A stretch of DNA of 64,000 nt, from contig CM073522.1 of the NCBI GenBank assembly GCA_037074615.1, positions 23,062,962-23,126,961 of the forward strand, read 5' to 3'. Position 1 is the first letter of the stretch. The number at the start of each line of letters is the position of its first letter. Both the position numbers and the translations under genes were made by a program. The notes under the pieces are model-generated. The model did no database searches. It saw only the letters and a list, made by a program, of their open reading frames with translations, and was not told the origin of the DNA. The DNA comes from Leucaena leucocephala (lineage: Eukaryota > Streptophyta > Magnoliopsida > Fabales > Fabaceae). Positions 1-10,556 of this stretch are shown here, one piece after another.

Positions 1-384
1 ATAGCAAGATTATGTATATGTCTTGTTGTGTATGCCTTGCTGTATGACATTTGATATGCAATGATAAATACTGTTTGGCATGTTCAATTTGTGGATGTTA
101 AATTAAGGGGAAATTCGCAGGTCCTGTGGCAGCAGTATTTTGACCTCAGTTTGACCTAGTGAGTGGAGGAGTCTGGCCACGAGATTTAGTGAGCCGGTAG
201 TACATATCTGGGGTATTCCATGAATAGGTAATAAGCCTCATTTGGATGTGTATAGTGAGAGAAATCAGATCTCAAATTACATCAGAATAAGGAACTTATG
301 AGTGAAAGTTCAATCTCTGGACTTAGGTACAGCTATTATTGCTTCCAAAAGTGTACTCTGAGGAGTATAAAGGAGGATGTTTCA
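1..384 (+). repeat. F1: 3' end of a G2-type gypsy LTR
   Basis: Read on the plus strand, this stretch matches the reverse complement of about 5604-5990 (the end of the G2 LTR) almost throughout. It shares the segments around GTTTGGCATGTTCAATTTG and the ending GGAGGATGTTTCA. The fragment is cut by the window start, so its own LTR start and left duplication are not visible. No PBS follows it, so it is either a 3' LTR or a solo LTR. The next five bases (TAATA) would be its right target duplication. Confidence 0.8.
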
Positions 385-652
385 TAATACACTCTCGTCG
401 CGACCAAAGTCTCTATCATCGTGACCTAACTGGTCAACCCTTGAACCTTTGACCTTTACATCATCCCCAAATGGCCATTCTACCCCTTGGAACTTTCACT
501 GTTTACATATAAGGCCCCGTACCTTTACTTACTCGCAGCTCAGTCCCTGAAACTCTTCATGTTCCTCTGGGACTTCTGCTAAAAAGGGGTCTAGTAGCCT
601 CCTAATCTTAGGCTATTTCTGCATCTCTAGGCCTAAAAATTTGGATGTTACA
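385..652 (-). repeat. F2: unclassified LTR-like fragment
   Basis: This stretch interrupts the 5' LTR of G1. It ends at GGATGTTACA, which on the minus strand is a typical LTR start (TGTAACATCC), and the bases before it resemble the start of the G2 LTR (AGGCCTAAAAATTTGG versus AGACCAAAAATCGGG). The rest is not alignable by eye to the other LTRs here. It holds one GTCGCGACC site near 401 and a degraded GTGACC site near 420, like the array in the C1 LTR. F1 appears to be inserted in it. No coding potential is seen. Confidence 0.45.
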
Positions 653-1456
653 CTGTCTAAGGAGGCTGGAAGTGAGTGGACCTAGCCGGTTCATCTAGTT
701 TTTCCTGGGTACTTACGTAGAATGGTAGTTCTCACGGGAATTACCGAATCGGTACAAGATCAGTTACTTTCTAGAGATGAAGCGTAGCGGTTATGCTACC
801 AAATTTCAGGCAGAAAAGATGTAGTGGAAATATGAGAATCTTGTGCATATTCTGATGTATAACAACTTATTATTTAATGATAAGTATTGTTTGTCATGTT
901 TGACTGATATGTGCTGGATATATGCATATGTGGGTAAAGTTGATTGCTGGAAATTGCCACTATGAATAGTAACTCGTGGTGACCTAATGATGTTTGACCC
1001 ATAATTAAAAATAGTAAATGTATGAACTTTTTATGGTAAATAGTATACATATTAAGCTTCGATTTTATATATAGAATGCCTCATTTGGATGTCTACACAT
1101 GGAGATATAAATTATCAAAGTTGGAACCAGAATGCTGGATTTGGGGGAAAATGCTGGATGAACAGTAAAATGGTAACGTTGACCTACGTTGACTTGGTCA
1201 AAGAATGATCAATGAGTGATTTGTTCATGAAATATAATTGAGTTAGCTTCATGTAGCAATTGGAACCACTTCATTTCGATTTTTCTATAATTAATTATGA
1301 TTTTCCAAAGTCAGGTCACTCATCTGGAATTTACACAGTGAACAGTACTGGAGAAGAGTAAAATTCCAGATTGAGAAATTGGACTTCAATGACCTTGAAA
1401 GTGGTTCTAAATGCTACCAAATGATCCCTAAAATGTATGAAAGTAAGGACGTTTCA
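653..1456 (+). repeat. G1 5' LTR, 3' part
   Basis: Begins in mid-LTR at the conserved CTGTCTAAGGAGGCTGG block, the point where F2 interrupts the LTR. It continues colinearly with the last 800 bp of the G4 and S2 LTRs and ends AAGGACGTTTCA, called here end type a. The PBS follows directly. It contains a cluster of TTGAC motifs at 1179-1201. The rest of this LTR, including its TATA box, lies to the left of the window. Confidence 0.85.
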
Positions 1457-1459
1457 TTT

Positions 1460-1471
1460 TGGTATCAAAGC
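1460..1471 (+). other. Primer-binding site of G1 (initiator Met-tRNA)
   Basis: TGGTATCAAAGC three bases after the LTR end matches the 3' end of plant initiator Met-tRNA except for one base (A for G at position 9). G4 and G5 have the perfect TGGTATCAGAGC. This is where minus-strand DNA synthesis is primed. Confidence 0.9.
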
Positions 1472-1568
1472 AAAGGATTATGGCTTAGGAAATGCTTTGA
1501 GTAGATGATTTATAGATAGATATACTATGATAAAGCTGTCATAATTGACACAAGTTAGTGTTTGCAGG

Positions 1569-2267
1569 ATGACTAGATATAGATCCGGATCTGAAACCAT
1601 GGTGAACCAATGGGATCCTAGACCAGAGGTCTCTAGTTCGGATAGTTCAGAAGAGGAGATAATGAACAATGATTTTGATCCTTGGATATCTCCAGTAGTT
1701 AGTGACTCTGAAGTGGATAGTTCTTCAGTAGGATCAAATCTTATGGTGGATGATCAGGAGGAGATGGTGATAGAAGGTCCTATTCCTGCCATTCCAATAA
1801 ATGTGGTACCTCCAAATATAGCAGACATTTCAGGATCCATTCAAGTACTTGATCAGATTAATGCGCCAGGTCCTACTAGGCCCAGATTGACACTAGTAGA
1901 GATACCTTTGGGAGATCTGATCATAAGGATGGTACCAGGGAAGAACCTGAGTAGAGAACAATTTAAGAAATCAGTAGTATTAGCCCGACAGCTATATGAG
2001 CTGAGGCAGACCCTGATCAAAAATGTAGATCAAGATTATATGGTTTATCAGGATTTTATCACAAGAGTAAAAGAGATATATCAAGCCTGGGATTTAAATG
2101 TGTTAACCCTGAGGCTTTGGCTAGAAATTATGGATGATGTGTTGCCAACTACCCCTACCTGGAGAATAGAGTTGGATCGATATTTTGACGAAGAACCATA
2201 TTGTACCGTATCTGACTGGATCTACTTGGTAGGAGAGTTTATTAGAATAAAGTTTAAGAAGGATTAA
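1569..2267 (+). CDS. Extra ORF upstream of gag in G1, unknown function
   Basis: An open frame of 232 codons lies between PBS and gag. An ATG at 1545 is also in frame, but the ATG at 1569 is chosen because the G4 copy has an ATG at exactly this place (43435) and the same length to its stop. The N-terminal half is acidic and Ser/Asp/Glu-rich (EVSSSDSSEEE near residue 21) and Pro-rich around residues 70-105. The C-terminal 120 residues look folded and hold the better conserved part, including LARQLYELRQTLI and DVLPTTPTW. No zinc knuckle, protease motif, signal peptide or membrane segment is seen. It is not a piece of the gag or pol found here. I do not recognise the family. An ORF ahead of gag is known in Ogre (Tat lineage) elements but is not standard for chromoviruses. 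The 145-bp gap to gag has no ORF. Confidence 0.7.
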   Translation: MTRYRSGSETMVNQWDPRPEVSSSDSSEEEIMNNDFDPWISPVVSDSEVDSSSVGSNLMVDDQEEMVIEGPIPAIPINVVPPNIADISGSIQVLDQINAPGPTRPRLTLVEIPLGDLIIRMVPGKNLSREQFKKSVVLARQLYELRQTLIKNVDQDYMVYQDFITRVKEIYQAWDLNVLTLRLWLEIMDDVLPTTPTWRIELDRYFDEEPYCTVSDWIYLVGEFIRIKFKKD

Positions 2268-2412
2268 GGGGTAATGTTTTCAATGTATGTAATGTATAAA
2301 AGACTAGTATAGTAGATTATGTATGGCTGTGACATGTACCTTGTATGCTATGTTTGGAATGAAATGAGAATTGTTATTTATCGCATTCCCTTCTGCATTA
2401 TAGTATAACAAC

Positions 2413-3588
2413 ATGGTTCAAACAAGAAGAACTGTTCCAGCCGAGGAACCGCGAGAGGCTGGAAATATTAATCAAATAATCTTAGAACGATTAGAACAGC
2501 AGCAGAGGATGATTGAGGAAATGCGGGCAGCTCAGGCATGCAATGAGCGGGAGAGAGATGCCGCTATAGCTACAGCAGTAGCAGAAGCTGTAAGCAACCT
2601 GAGGCCACCCGAGCCTTCGGGATCGGCTAGTAGAGAACCGCAGCCGGTATAGCCCCAGAGACGGGTTAACCAGAGAGAGGATACAGCTAGCATCCAACAA
2701 TGGATGATCAGATTCTGCAAGTACAATCCTCCATTGTTTGAAGGAACGTTCGAGGTGCAGATAGCTGAGGATTGGATTAGCAGACTAGAAAATATTTTCA
2801 AGGTTCTTGACTGCCCAACGGAAACCAAAGCTCAAATGGCCATCTATCAGCTAGAAAAAGATGCTGACAGGTGGTGGAAGAACACTGAGTTACTTCTGCA
2901 AGCAAGAGACATCCCGATCACCTGGGAAGTATTTCTTGAGCAGTTTTATGAAAAATATTTTGCTCAGTCAGTTAAAGATGAAAGAGAGACGGAATTCCTT
3001 GTACTGAGACAAGGAGAGAAGGAATCTTTTGATGAATATCTTGCAAAGTTCATCCGGCTATCTCAATATTCCACTTATCTGTGCCAAGTGGATGATGAAC
3101 GCTGGATGACAGAAAGGATGATTTGAGGGCTGAACTCTACACTAAAGGAGAAGTTAACTCCTCAACAATATAGCCAATTTAATAAGGCCATGGAGGCATG
3201 CCGTATTGTTGAAAATAGCATGAATTACCGAATGCTATTTAGATCGAGAAATAGGGATCAAGCAGCTCCTGACAAAGCCGGTCGAAATCAAGAAGCTGCA
3301 AGTGGTAACGGCTACAGGAAAAGAAAGCGACCATGGCAAAACAGGAGGCCAAATAGAGGAAATTTCTGCGGAAGGTCCAACAACAGAGATTCAAAGGCCC
3401 AAGTATGTGACAAGTGTGGAAAGAATCATGGTGACAGACCATGTTTAATGGGCCAGAATATTTGTTACACCTGCGGAAAGCCCGGACATTTTTCCCGAGA
3501 ATGCCCTCAAGCTATAACAAATCCAAGGCCAAGGGCACCAGAATGAGTGTTTGCACTCACCAGGGAGGATGCTAAGTGATCACCTGAG
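2413..3588 (+). pseudogene. gag: G1 gag (capsid and nucleocapsid), broken
   Basis: This is the N-terminal part of one gag-pol frame. The start MVQTRR matches the start of G2 gag (MVNTRR). A coiled-coil-like Glu/Arg-rich stretch (residues 20-60) precedes the capsid domain (about 97-250, with FEGTFEVQIAEDW, DRWWKNTE and GEKESFDEYLAKF). Two zinc knuckles follow: CDKCGKNHGDRPC (CX2CX3HX4C) and CYTCGKPGHFSREC (CX2CX4HX4C). In-frame stops are TAG 2650-2652, TGA 3124-3126, TGA 3544-3546 and TGA 3577-3579. The three TGA codons are CGA in the G4 copy, so they are C-to-T changes. The TAG is also present in G4. There is no frameshift. Confidence 0.9.
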
Positions 3589-5603
3589 ATGATCCAAGGT
3601 ACAATCTATCTCAATGATCATGCTGTGACTGCTCTATTTGATTTGGGTGCAAGTTATTCCTTTATTTCCTATGAGTGTGCTAAATGCCTAGGCCTTCTGA
3701 TTAGCAACTTGTGTTATGATATACACATGAAAACTCCTACCAATGCTAGGGTAGTTACGTCTGATACTTGTTTGAATAGTATAGTGCGTTATGAGCACTG
3801 TTGTACCACCCTAGACTTAATATGTATGTCTTTTCGAGAGATCGATGTCATACTTGGTTTGAATTGGTTAGCCTCCAATAACGTAATGCTGGACTGCAGG
3901 AATAAAACCATAGTTCTTGGCCCAAAGGTCGTTGATCTGAGTCCGGAAGTAAGATTGAATTTCATAACGGAGGCTCAAATAGATAGATGTCTGCGGAAAG
4001 GATGTCAGGGTTATATGGTATTCTTTTCTGTTCAAACAGAGGTAGAAGAAGGAATTGATGAGATCCCAGTAGTCAATGAATTTCCTGAAGTTTTTTCGAA
4101 GAAAATTCAGGGATTGCCTTCAGAACGAGAAGTAGAGTTTGCGATTGACATAGTACCTAGAGCTGGACCAGTATCCAAAGCCCCATACCGAATGTCTCCT
4201 AATGAAATGATGGAATTGAAGAAGCAAATTGAGGAGCTATTAGAGAAGGGTTTCATAAGACCCAGTATGTCACCATGGGGTGCTCCCGTGCTATTTGTCA
4301 AGAAGAATGATGGCAGTCTAAGGCTATGCATTGACTACCGGGAGTTGAATAAGATTACGGTCAAGAATAAGTATCCTCTTCCCAGAATTGACGATCTGCT
4401 AGACCAATTAGAAGGATCGAGCTTATTCTCTAAGATTGACTTGAGATCTGGCTATCATCAGCTAAGGGTGAAGTCAGATGATATTCCAAAGACTATTTTT
4501 AGGACGCACTATGGACATTTTGAGTTCCTTGTGATGCCTTTTGGGCTAACGAATGCACCTGCTATTTTCATGGATTACATGAACCGGATCTTCAGACCTT
4601 ATTTAGATCAGTTCGTTGTGGTCTTCATTGATGATATCTTGGTGTACTCCAAATCTGCAGAGGAACATGAAAGGCATTTGAGAATTGTTCTTAGTACCCT
4701 TAAAGAAAAGAAGCTTTATGCTAAGCTGAGTAAGTGCGAGTTTTGGCTTTTAGAAGTCAAATTTCTCGGTCATGTCATATCCCGAGAAGGGGTAGCTGTG
4801 GATCCTAGCGAAGTTGAAGCAGTGTTGAGTTGGGAGCAGTCGAGGACAGTGATGGAGATCAGAAGCTTTCTTGGCCTAGCAGGGTACTATAGAAGATTTA
4901 TTCAAGACTTTTCTCGAGTTGCCTTGCCACTTACCAAGCTTACCAGAAAGAACCAGCAGTTTAAGTGGGATGAGAAGTGCGAGGCTAGCTTCCAAGAGTT
5001 GAAGCAGAGATTAACCACTACTCCCGTGCTGATTATTCCAGACCTAACTCAGACTTACGTAGTCTACACTGATGCTAGCAACCAGGGGTTGGGATGTGTG
5101 CTGATGCAGCAAGGTAAAGTAGTAGCCTACGCCTCTCGGCAGTTGAAGCCACATGAAGAGAATTATCCCACTCATGATCTGGAGCTTGCGGCGGTGGTTT
5201 ACGCTCTGAAGATATGGAGACATTATTTATATGGAGTAACTATAGAATTGTATTATGACCACAAAAGCCTGAAGTATCTACAAGATCAGAAAGAGCTGAA
5301 TATGAGGCAACGGCGATGGATGGAATTGTTGAAAGATTATGACTTCCAAATTAAATACCATCCAGGAAAAGCCAATGTGGTAGCTAATGCCCTGAGTAGA
5401 AAAATGGTGCAAGTTGCACACATGATGATCAAGGAGTTGGAATTGATAGAAGATATGCGCGATTGGAGTCCTCTATATCAAATGCAACTAACTGAGAGTC
5501 CTTTCGGAGGAGTTCATGTCAGAGCTTGCATAGAAGATGAGATAAAAGAGGCTCAAAAGCAGGATAAGCTCGTAGCAATATTCAAAGATAAGCTGGAGAG
5601 AGG
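3589..5603 (+). pseudogene. pol: G1 pol, first part: protease, RT, RNase H
   Basis: Same frame as gag. The protease motif at 3640-3651 reads DLGA where G4 has the active DSGA, so the conserved Ser is lost. RT motifs are in order: FVKKNDGSLRLCIDYRELNK, PLPRIDDLLDQL, FSKIDLRSGYHQLR, MPFGLTNAPAIF, and the catalytic FIDD at 4624-4635. RNase H has YTDASNQGLG, then YYDHKSLKYL, but the last acidic residue is lost (VANALSRK here, VADALSRK in G4). No stop lies in this 2-kb segment. It is cut after 5603 by G2 and resumes at 13568. It would copy element RNA into DNA in virus-like particles, but is judged dead because of these substitutions and the stops on both sides. Confidence 0.92.
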
Positions 5604-8600
5604 TGAAACATCCTCCCTTAGACTCCTCAGAGTACACTTGCGGAAGCAACATTAGCTTGATTATACCTTAACTTAAGCCCAGAAATTCAAAATTTTTCTC
5701 TTAAGTTCCTTATTCTGGACCTTTAATTTGAAAATTAATTAATCTCATTCTATACATCCAAACAAGGCTTATTACCTATCCATGTAATGCCCCAGATGTG
5801 TACGACTGGCCTGCCAAATTTCATAGCCAAACTCCTTCGTTTACTAGGTCAAACTGAGGCCAGAACACTGCTACCTCAGGACCTGCGAATTTCTCCCTTA
5901 ATTCCCCATTCACAAATTGAACATGCCAAACAACATTTATTATTAAATAATAAAATGTCATACAACAAGGCATACAGCAAATTATCATATTTCTATTACA
6001 TCTTTTCCTGCCTAAAATCCGGCAGCATAACTGCTACAATTCTTCTTTAGAAAGTAACCGATCTTGTACCGATTCGGTAATTCCCGTAGGAACTACCATT
6101 CTACGTAAGTACCCAGGAAAGACTGGATGAACCGGCTAGGTCCACTCACTTCCAGCCTCCTTAGACAGCACCTACGTACACAGTACGTATCAGTTCCTTT
6201 CTTTGTTCCTTCCTCTGTTGCCAGAATTTTGGCAGCCTAACGGCGTCTCTCAAAATTTCCAGATTTTATTTTGACAGAACCTCCCCTGTAATGTTATTTT
6301 TGGGAATGAGATTCAAAAGAATCCCAGTAGCAATAATCATAACAATATATGTAATGCAGAGTGACGGTGCTTGCTTGTGATTGTGTATAGATAAGTATGC
6401 TGCGTGCTTCCATATTCAATAACATATGATCATAGCATTGTAATAGAGCTTCAAGCATAACATATAAGACAACAATCCAACCAAACAATAGCACAACAAA
6501 TCACAAAGACATTACATAAGAGCTAGGATTAGTTACTACCTCAAAAGCAGAGCTCCAGAACTTCTATACTGCTTCCAACTCCACCAGAACTTCCTTTCTT
6601 TCTTTCTTTCTCCTTCTCTCTCTTCTTTCTCTCTCTTTTCTTGCCAAAAACGTGGGATGCCTAAAATGGGAGGGGAAGGGGGTATTTATAGCTTTAATGG
6701 ATGGCATTCTTGTAATTTTGAAGCCATCTGAACATGTGGTCCTGGTTTTTCCTGGATTTTCCTATTTTCTTTATTCCTTTTTACTGCATCATGCATGACA
6801 TCATCCAGGACACCTCACCGGGACACCTCATCGCCACATTCTTCACATGTCACAATTCCTGGACACCTCATCAGCTGACTCAGCAGTTCAGTCCAATCCA
6901 GTACCGGTCCAGAGTCTTGCACCGTAATACGTGTCCTTAACTTTTCTTCTGCCTCTAAGATGACGCCATGTGGCATCTGGAAGGGACCTTTCACGCCTTC
7001 CAATGCTATCCAGATAAGTCCCGGACTTTATCTGATCACCTCCTCGGTTATCGTGCCGACCGAGTAACTTTGCTTTATTGAAACAGCATTAAAATAGTAT
7101 TTTAATGCCACTTTTTCCCACATACTCCATGGGCTACGTTTTTGGGCTCTGGGAATATCATCTTGGGTCTCTGATCCAGCCCAAGTACTCTGATGGCACG
7201 CTTCCCAAGAAACACCCCTTGGCAAATTACCAAAATACCCCTTAGTGTTTCTTTCTTTATTTCAATGAGTCTAGGGGCATTATTGTCTTTTCACACCCTT
7301 CTGTACTCTGTCAGGGCATATACTGACTCTAAGTAACTTTATCTGTATGTGCCCTGGCTTCTGGGCCTGTCCAGAATGACCAAAATGCCCTCATACATCT
7401 ACTACCCCTTTAGTACAACACAGGGGCATTTTCGTAATTTCGCACTTTTCCGGGGTTCTGCCGGACACTAGCCCACCTATCAGTCCAAGTGTCTTACTGG
7501 GCCTTGTTGGCGCCATTATTGGGCCTTTCAGGGTCCATTACCTTCATGGCACACATTACGAGGAAACTCCGCCCGTTAATGTTTATTGAATATTTAATCT
7601 ATTTTTCACCGTTTATACACATATCCGGACACCGGCTCCTTCTGTCCGATACACTGGCCTGCGGTGTTCAGGCATCCCTGTGAGTCATATCAGTCATCTG
7701 ACCGAGGTTATCCGAACTCATTCAGTCCCTTTTCAAATACCGATAAATTTCCCTATCGGATACCCGGAGGCCTCACACTCCCGTCTGGATTTTCTAATTT
7801 GCGAATAACTTTTTCTACAGGCCTCCTATCGGTATTCTGTCAGTTTCCTGACATCCGCCCCATAAAGACGCATCATCCTGTATTTTCTCACCTAGATCTG
7901 AAATCTAGGATATCCAGTATGAACTTTATAACTTTTGGACGATCAGTCCATTTCTGGCTATCTGGAGTCTTCAAAAATTCCGGTATTAGGCCAGATTACC
8001 GAGCGTCCCTTGCTCTCTTTACCGGTGAAATCTGGGACTGAAATGCTGTCGGACAGTCCAAACCACTTCCGGCCTGACTTTCTTTAATTACACTTTAGCC
8101 CCAAGGAACTTTTCTTCTTTTCATTTAAGTCCCTTTTTATTTGGCTAAAATTACACTTAAGGACCCCACCTTTTTGTCCTTAAACTTTCCATAATTCTTT
8201 CATACTCATAGAGACCTCGTATGCACATTTCACAGTTCAGTGAAATGATCAGCATAATTTTCTCTATTTTCTGGCAAAATATGGTACTCATCGGCTACCG
8301 TCCCGATCTTTCCCATAATTACGATTTTGCCCCTGCATTCTCTTTCTGGCCTTGTTGCTCATCTTCTCATCCCTCATCTTAAGGTCTAGAAATTCTCTTT
8401 CAATAACTCATCCCTTAAACTCTTCGGGAGTCATCGTTAATTGAAAGACTCGACAACCCGCCCATATCAGGTTATCTTACACAGGAGCCAGCCCATATCA
8501 AGCTACCTGCAGAATTTCTAGGCTTGAGACTTAGGACATTTCTCACATTCCTCATCTTGGACGTAGATGAACTGTCCCGATCTCCTAGACCAAAAATCGG

Positions 8601-8609
8601 GATGTTACA
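5604..8609 (-). repeat. G2 3' LTR
   Basis: On the minus strand it begins TGTAACATCCCG and ends GAGGATGTTTCA, here called start type ii and end type b. Small ORFs inside it (for example 7664-8041) recur in the other LTR at the same offset and have no recognisable domain, so they are not called genes. The TATA box is at 6683-6690. A GA-rich leader tract lies just downstream of it (CT-rich on plus, about 6590-6640). Confidence 0.93.
6683..6690 (-). promoter_or_regulatory. TATA box of G2 3' LTR
   Basis: Minus-strand TATAAATA followed by a run of C, in the same setting (TATAAATACCCCC, then a GA-rich leader) as in the other gypsy LTRs of the window. In the 3' LTR it could drive outward transcription into G1 sequence. 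Confidence 0.7.
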
Positions 8610-8610
8610 A

Positions 8611-8628
8611 TTCTCCTCCCCTTTTAAA
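8611..8628 (-). other. Polypurine tract of G2
   Basis: On the minus strand a purine run AAAAGGGGAGGAGAA lies directly before the 3' LTR start. It is the RNase H-resistant primer for plus-strand DNA. It is preceded by a TCGAGGACGAAATT-like block that also precedes the G3, G4 and G5 tracts. Confidence 0.85.
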
Positions 8629-9085
8629 AATTTCGTCCTCGAAATTTTAAGGGATACCTCATCTTTCCTGAAGAGAACTTCTTACTGACCTATACAGCTA
8701 TGTGATTCTTATAACGCAGTCATATATATAACCAGTAAGATCATCCCTCTCTGTCTTATCCTCACTCCAGTGATGGTCTAGAGGAGCAACAGCTGGTCCC
8801 AGACCTTCCACATGGATTATTAGCAACTAACATCTTTCATTATAGTTGCTTACAGCTATCCATGTTCTAACCCCTCATACAGCAACCTCATCACTGAGTT
8901 AAGATAGATTTATTATCTTACTACTTATTTCTCATGACTTGTTACAATAACCACATTCTCTAGATCAGAAAGGAACTCTTCATTAATCACATCATTTACA
9001 TCTAGGCATACAGTTCTTACAGCTAAGTCACCCTTACAGCTAAGTCACCCTTACAGCTAAGTCACCCTTACAGCTATGGTTCTTC
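8629..9085 (-). other. G2 interior between gag and PPT, no pol
   Basis: About 460 bp follow the gag stop and contain no reading frame related to protease, RT, RNase H or integrase on either strand. This is where several kilobases of pol would stand in an autonomous element. Apart from the 17-bp tandem repeat at 9017-9076 and the block next to the PPT, nothing is recognised. Confidence 0.8.
9017..9076. repeat. 17-bp tandem repeat, three copies plus part
   Basis: The unit TTACAGCTAAGTCACCC is repeated three times without change (9017-9067), followed by a partial fourth copy (TTACAGCTA). It lies just downstream of the gag stop in G2. Confidence 0.9.
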
Positions 9086-10324
9086 TTAACCATTCTTAGG
9101 GTCGACCTCAGGGGATTTGGAGACTCTGTTTGAAAAAATGGAAAATACTCTTCCTGTTGTCTTTGGCCTAGGGATGTCAGCATTCTTAGGGCAAACTCTT
9201 GCAAAGTGACCCTTCTCGCCACAAATGAAACAGTCGCTTTGCCCTGCTCGACACTCCCTTGTGCCGTGGTTCTTTCCACATCTTTGACATCTTTGTCCTC
9301 CAACCTGATCCTCACCTTGATCAGTCCCCTGCCTAAACTGTTGCCTCTTTCTCTTGTTATTATTATTATTGGCTTCATAACCTGAGTTACCTCCCAGAGT
9401 GCTCCTAGCCAATACTTCTTTACTTCTTGCTTCTGACTTAGCGACCTCCTTGCTCCTTACGCTGTTCCCGGTTGCTGCATGATTGTTCATACTTCTCTCT
9501 GTCAATCTGCAGACTTCTACCGCTCTATTGAACTGCGTAAGTTGCTGAGGAATTATTCTTTCCTTTAGGGTGCTGCTCAGACCCTCTACTAATCTTTTTG
9601 TCGACCATTCTTCGTCCTCCATTCTTCTAAGGTATGTGGAATAGTACGACAATCGGAGATACTTAGCCAAATACTCATCGAATGACTCTTTCTCTCCTTG
9701 CTTCAAAGTTAGGAACTCAACTTCCTTCGCGCCCCTCACTGACTGGGGAAAGTATTTTTCCCTAAACTGACCCAGAAATATTTCCCATGTAACTGGGACT
9801 CCTTTTGCTTGAAGAATAAGCTCAGTATTCCTCCACCATCTTCGCGCATCCTTCTCTAGCTTGAAAATGGCCAGTCGGGCTTTTCTTCCTGATGGGCAAT
9901 CCAGCACCTCAAAAATCTTCTCAAGCTGATCTATCCAATCCTCAGCTACTTGGACGTCAAATGTCCCCTCAAACACCGGAGGATTGTACTTTTGGAACCG
10001 CTCCATCCATTGCTGAATGCTATTAGGATCTACCACTGGATCCTCTATTCTTGACTGCCCATTATTTGGAGGAATTCCTGATATCCCTTCTGCTGGTCTA
10101 TCAGGGGTTTGCAATTGATTAACTATAGCTGTAAGAGTAGCTATAGTGGCATCTCTTTCTTGATCTCGGCGAACTTGTTCCGCCCTCATTTCTTCCATCA
10201 TCCTCTGCTGCTGTTCTAGCCTAGCAAGGATGACTTGCATAGGATTTACCTCATTGGAGTTGCCAGCCTCCTCTACGTGTGGCTCCTCCACTTGAATTCT
10301 ACGTCCTCGTCTCGTGTTCACCAT
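9086..10324 (-). CDS. gag: Intact gag of G2
   Basis: 412 codons starting at MVNTRRGRR. An in-frame ATG five codons upstream (10339) exists, but the MVNTRR start aligns with MVQTRR of G1 gag. Order: a Gln/Glu/Arg-rich coiled-coil-like stretch (about residues 30-75); capsid domain (about 105-270, with FEGTFDVQVAEDW, ARRWWRNTE, KQGEKESFDEYLAKY and FNRAVEVCRL); a basic linker with KRKRQQ; and two zinc knuckles, CQRCGKNHGTREC and CFICGEKGHFARVC, both complete. It should form the virus-like particle and bind RNA. The frame has no stop or shift, unlike gag in G1 and G4, and the protein ends shortly after the knuckles with no protease fused. It is the only intact retroelement structural gene in the window. 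Confidence 0.93.
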   Translation of the reverse strand: MVNTRRGRRIQVEEPHVEEAGNSNEVNPMQVILARLEQQQRMMEEMRAEQVRRDQERDATIATLTAIVNQLQTPDRPAEGISGIPPNNGQSRIEDPVVDPNSIQQWMERFQKYNPPVFEGTFDVQVAEDWIDQLEKIFEVLDCPSGRKARLAIFKLEKDARRWWRNTELILQAKGVPVTWEIFLGQFREKYFPQSVRGAKEVEFLTLKQGEKESFDEYLAKYLRLSYYSTYLRRMEDEEWSTKRLVEGLSSTLKERIIPQQLTQFNRAVEVCRLTERSMNNHAATGNSVRSKEVAKSEARSKEVLARSTLGGNSGYEANNNNNKRKRQQFRQGTDQGEDQVGGQRCQRCGKNHGTRECRAGQSDCFICGEKGHFARVCPKNADIPRPKTTGRVFSIFSNRVSKSPEVDPKNG

Positions 10325-10541
10325 CTGGTTCCTTGTCAATCAGAAAAGAAAAATGAACACATAACATTATATTACTTACTCATCTAGGGAATTTTACCTC
10401 CACTGGGCTCTTCTAAACCTCTATGTACTCTAGGGAAATAATATTTCTAAATCAGAGCATCACTGAGCCAGAACCTTCTGTTCTATGCCAGAATCTTATG
10501 CTCTGAACCAGAATCCTGTCTGGTTTATGCCAGAACCTATT

Positions 10542-10553
10542 GTTCTGATACCA
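10542..10553 (-). other. Primer-binding site of G2
   Basis: Minus-strand TGGTATCAGAAC three bases inside the 5' LTR matches the initiator Met-tRNA end except for one base (A for G at position 11). About 220 bp separate it from the gag start, so there is no room for the extra ORF seen in G1 and G4. Confidence 0.88.
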
Positions 10554-10556
10554 AAA

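Noticed and set aside
7664..8041. 125-codon ORF, repeated at 12617-12994
   Set aside because: It lies inside the two G2 LTRs at the same offset, so its identity is explained by LTR identity. Related LTRs do not keep the frame, and no domain is seen.
9040..9378. 112-codon minus-strand ORF overlapping the end of G2 gag
   Set aside because: It is the alternative frame of the zinc-knuckle region of gag and ends in the 17-bp repeat; a shadow frame.
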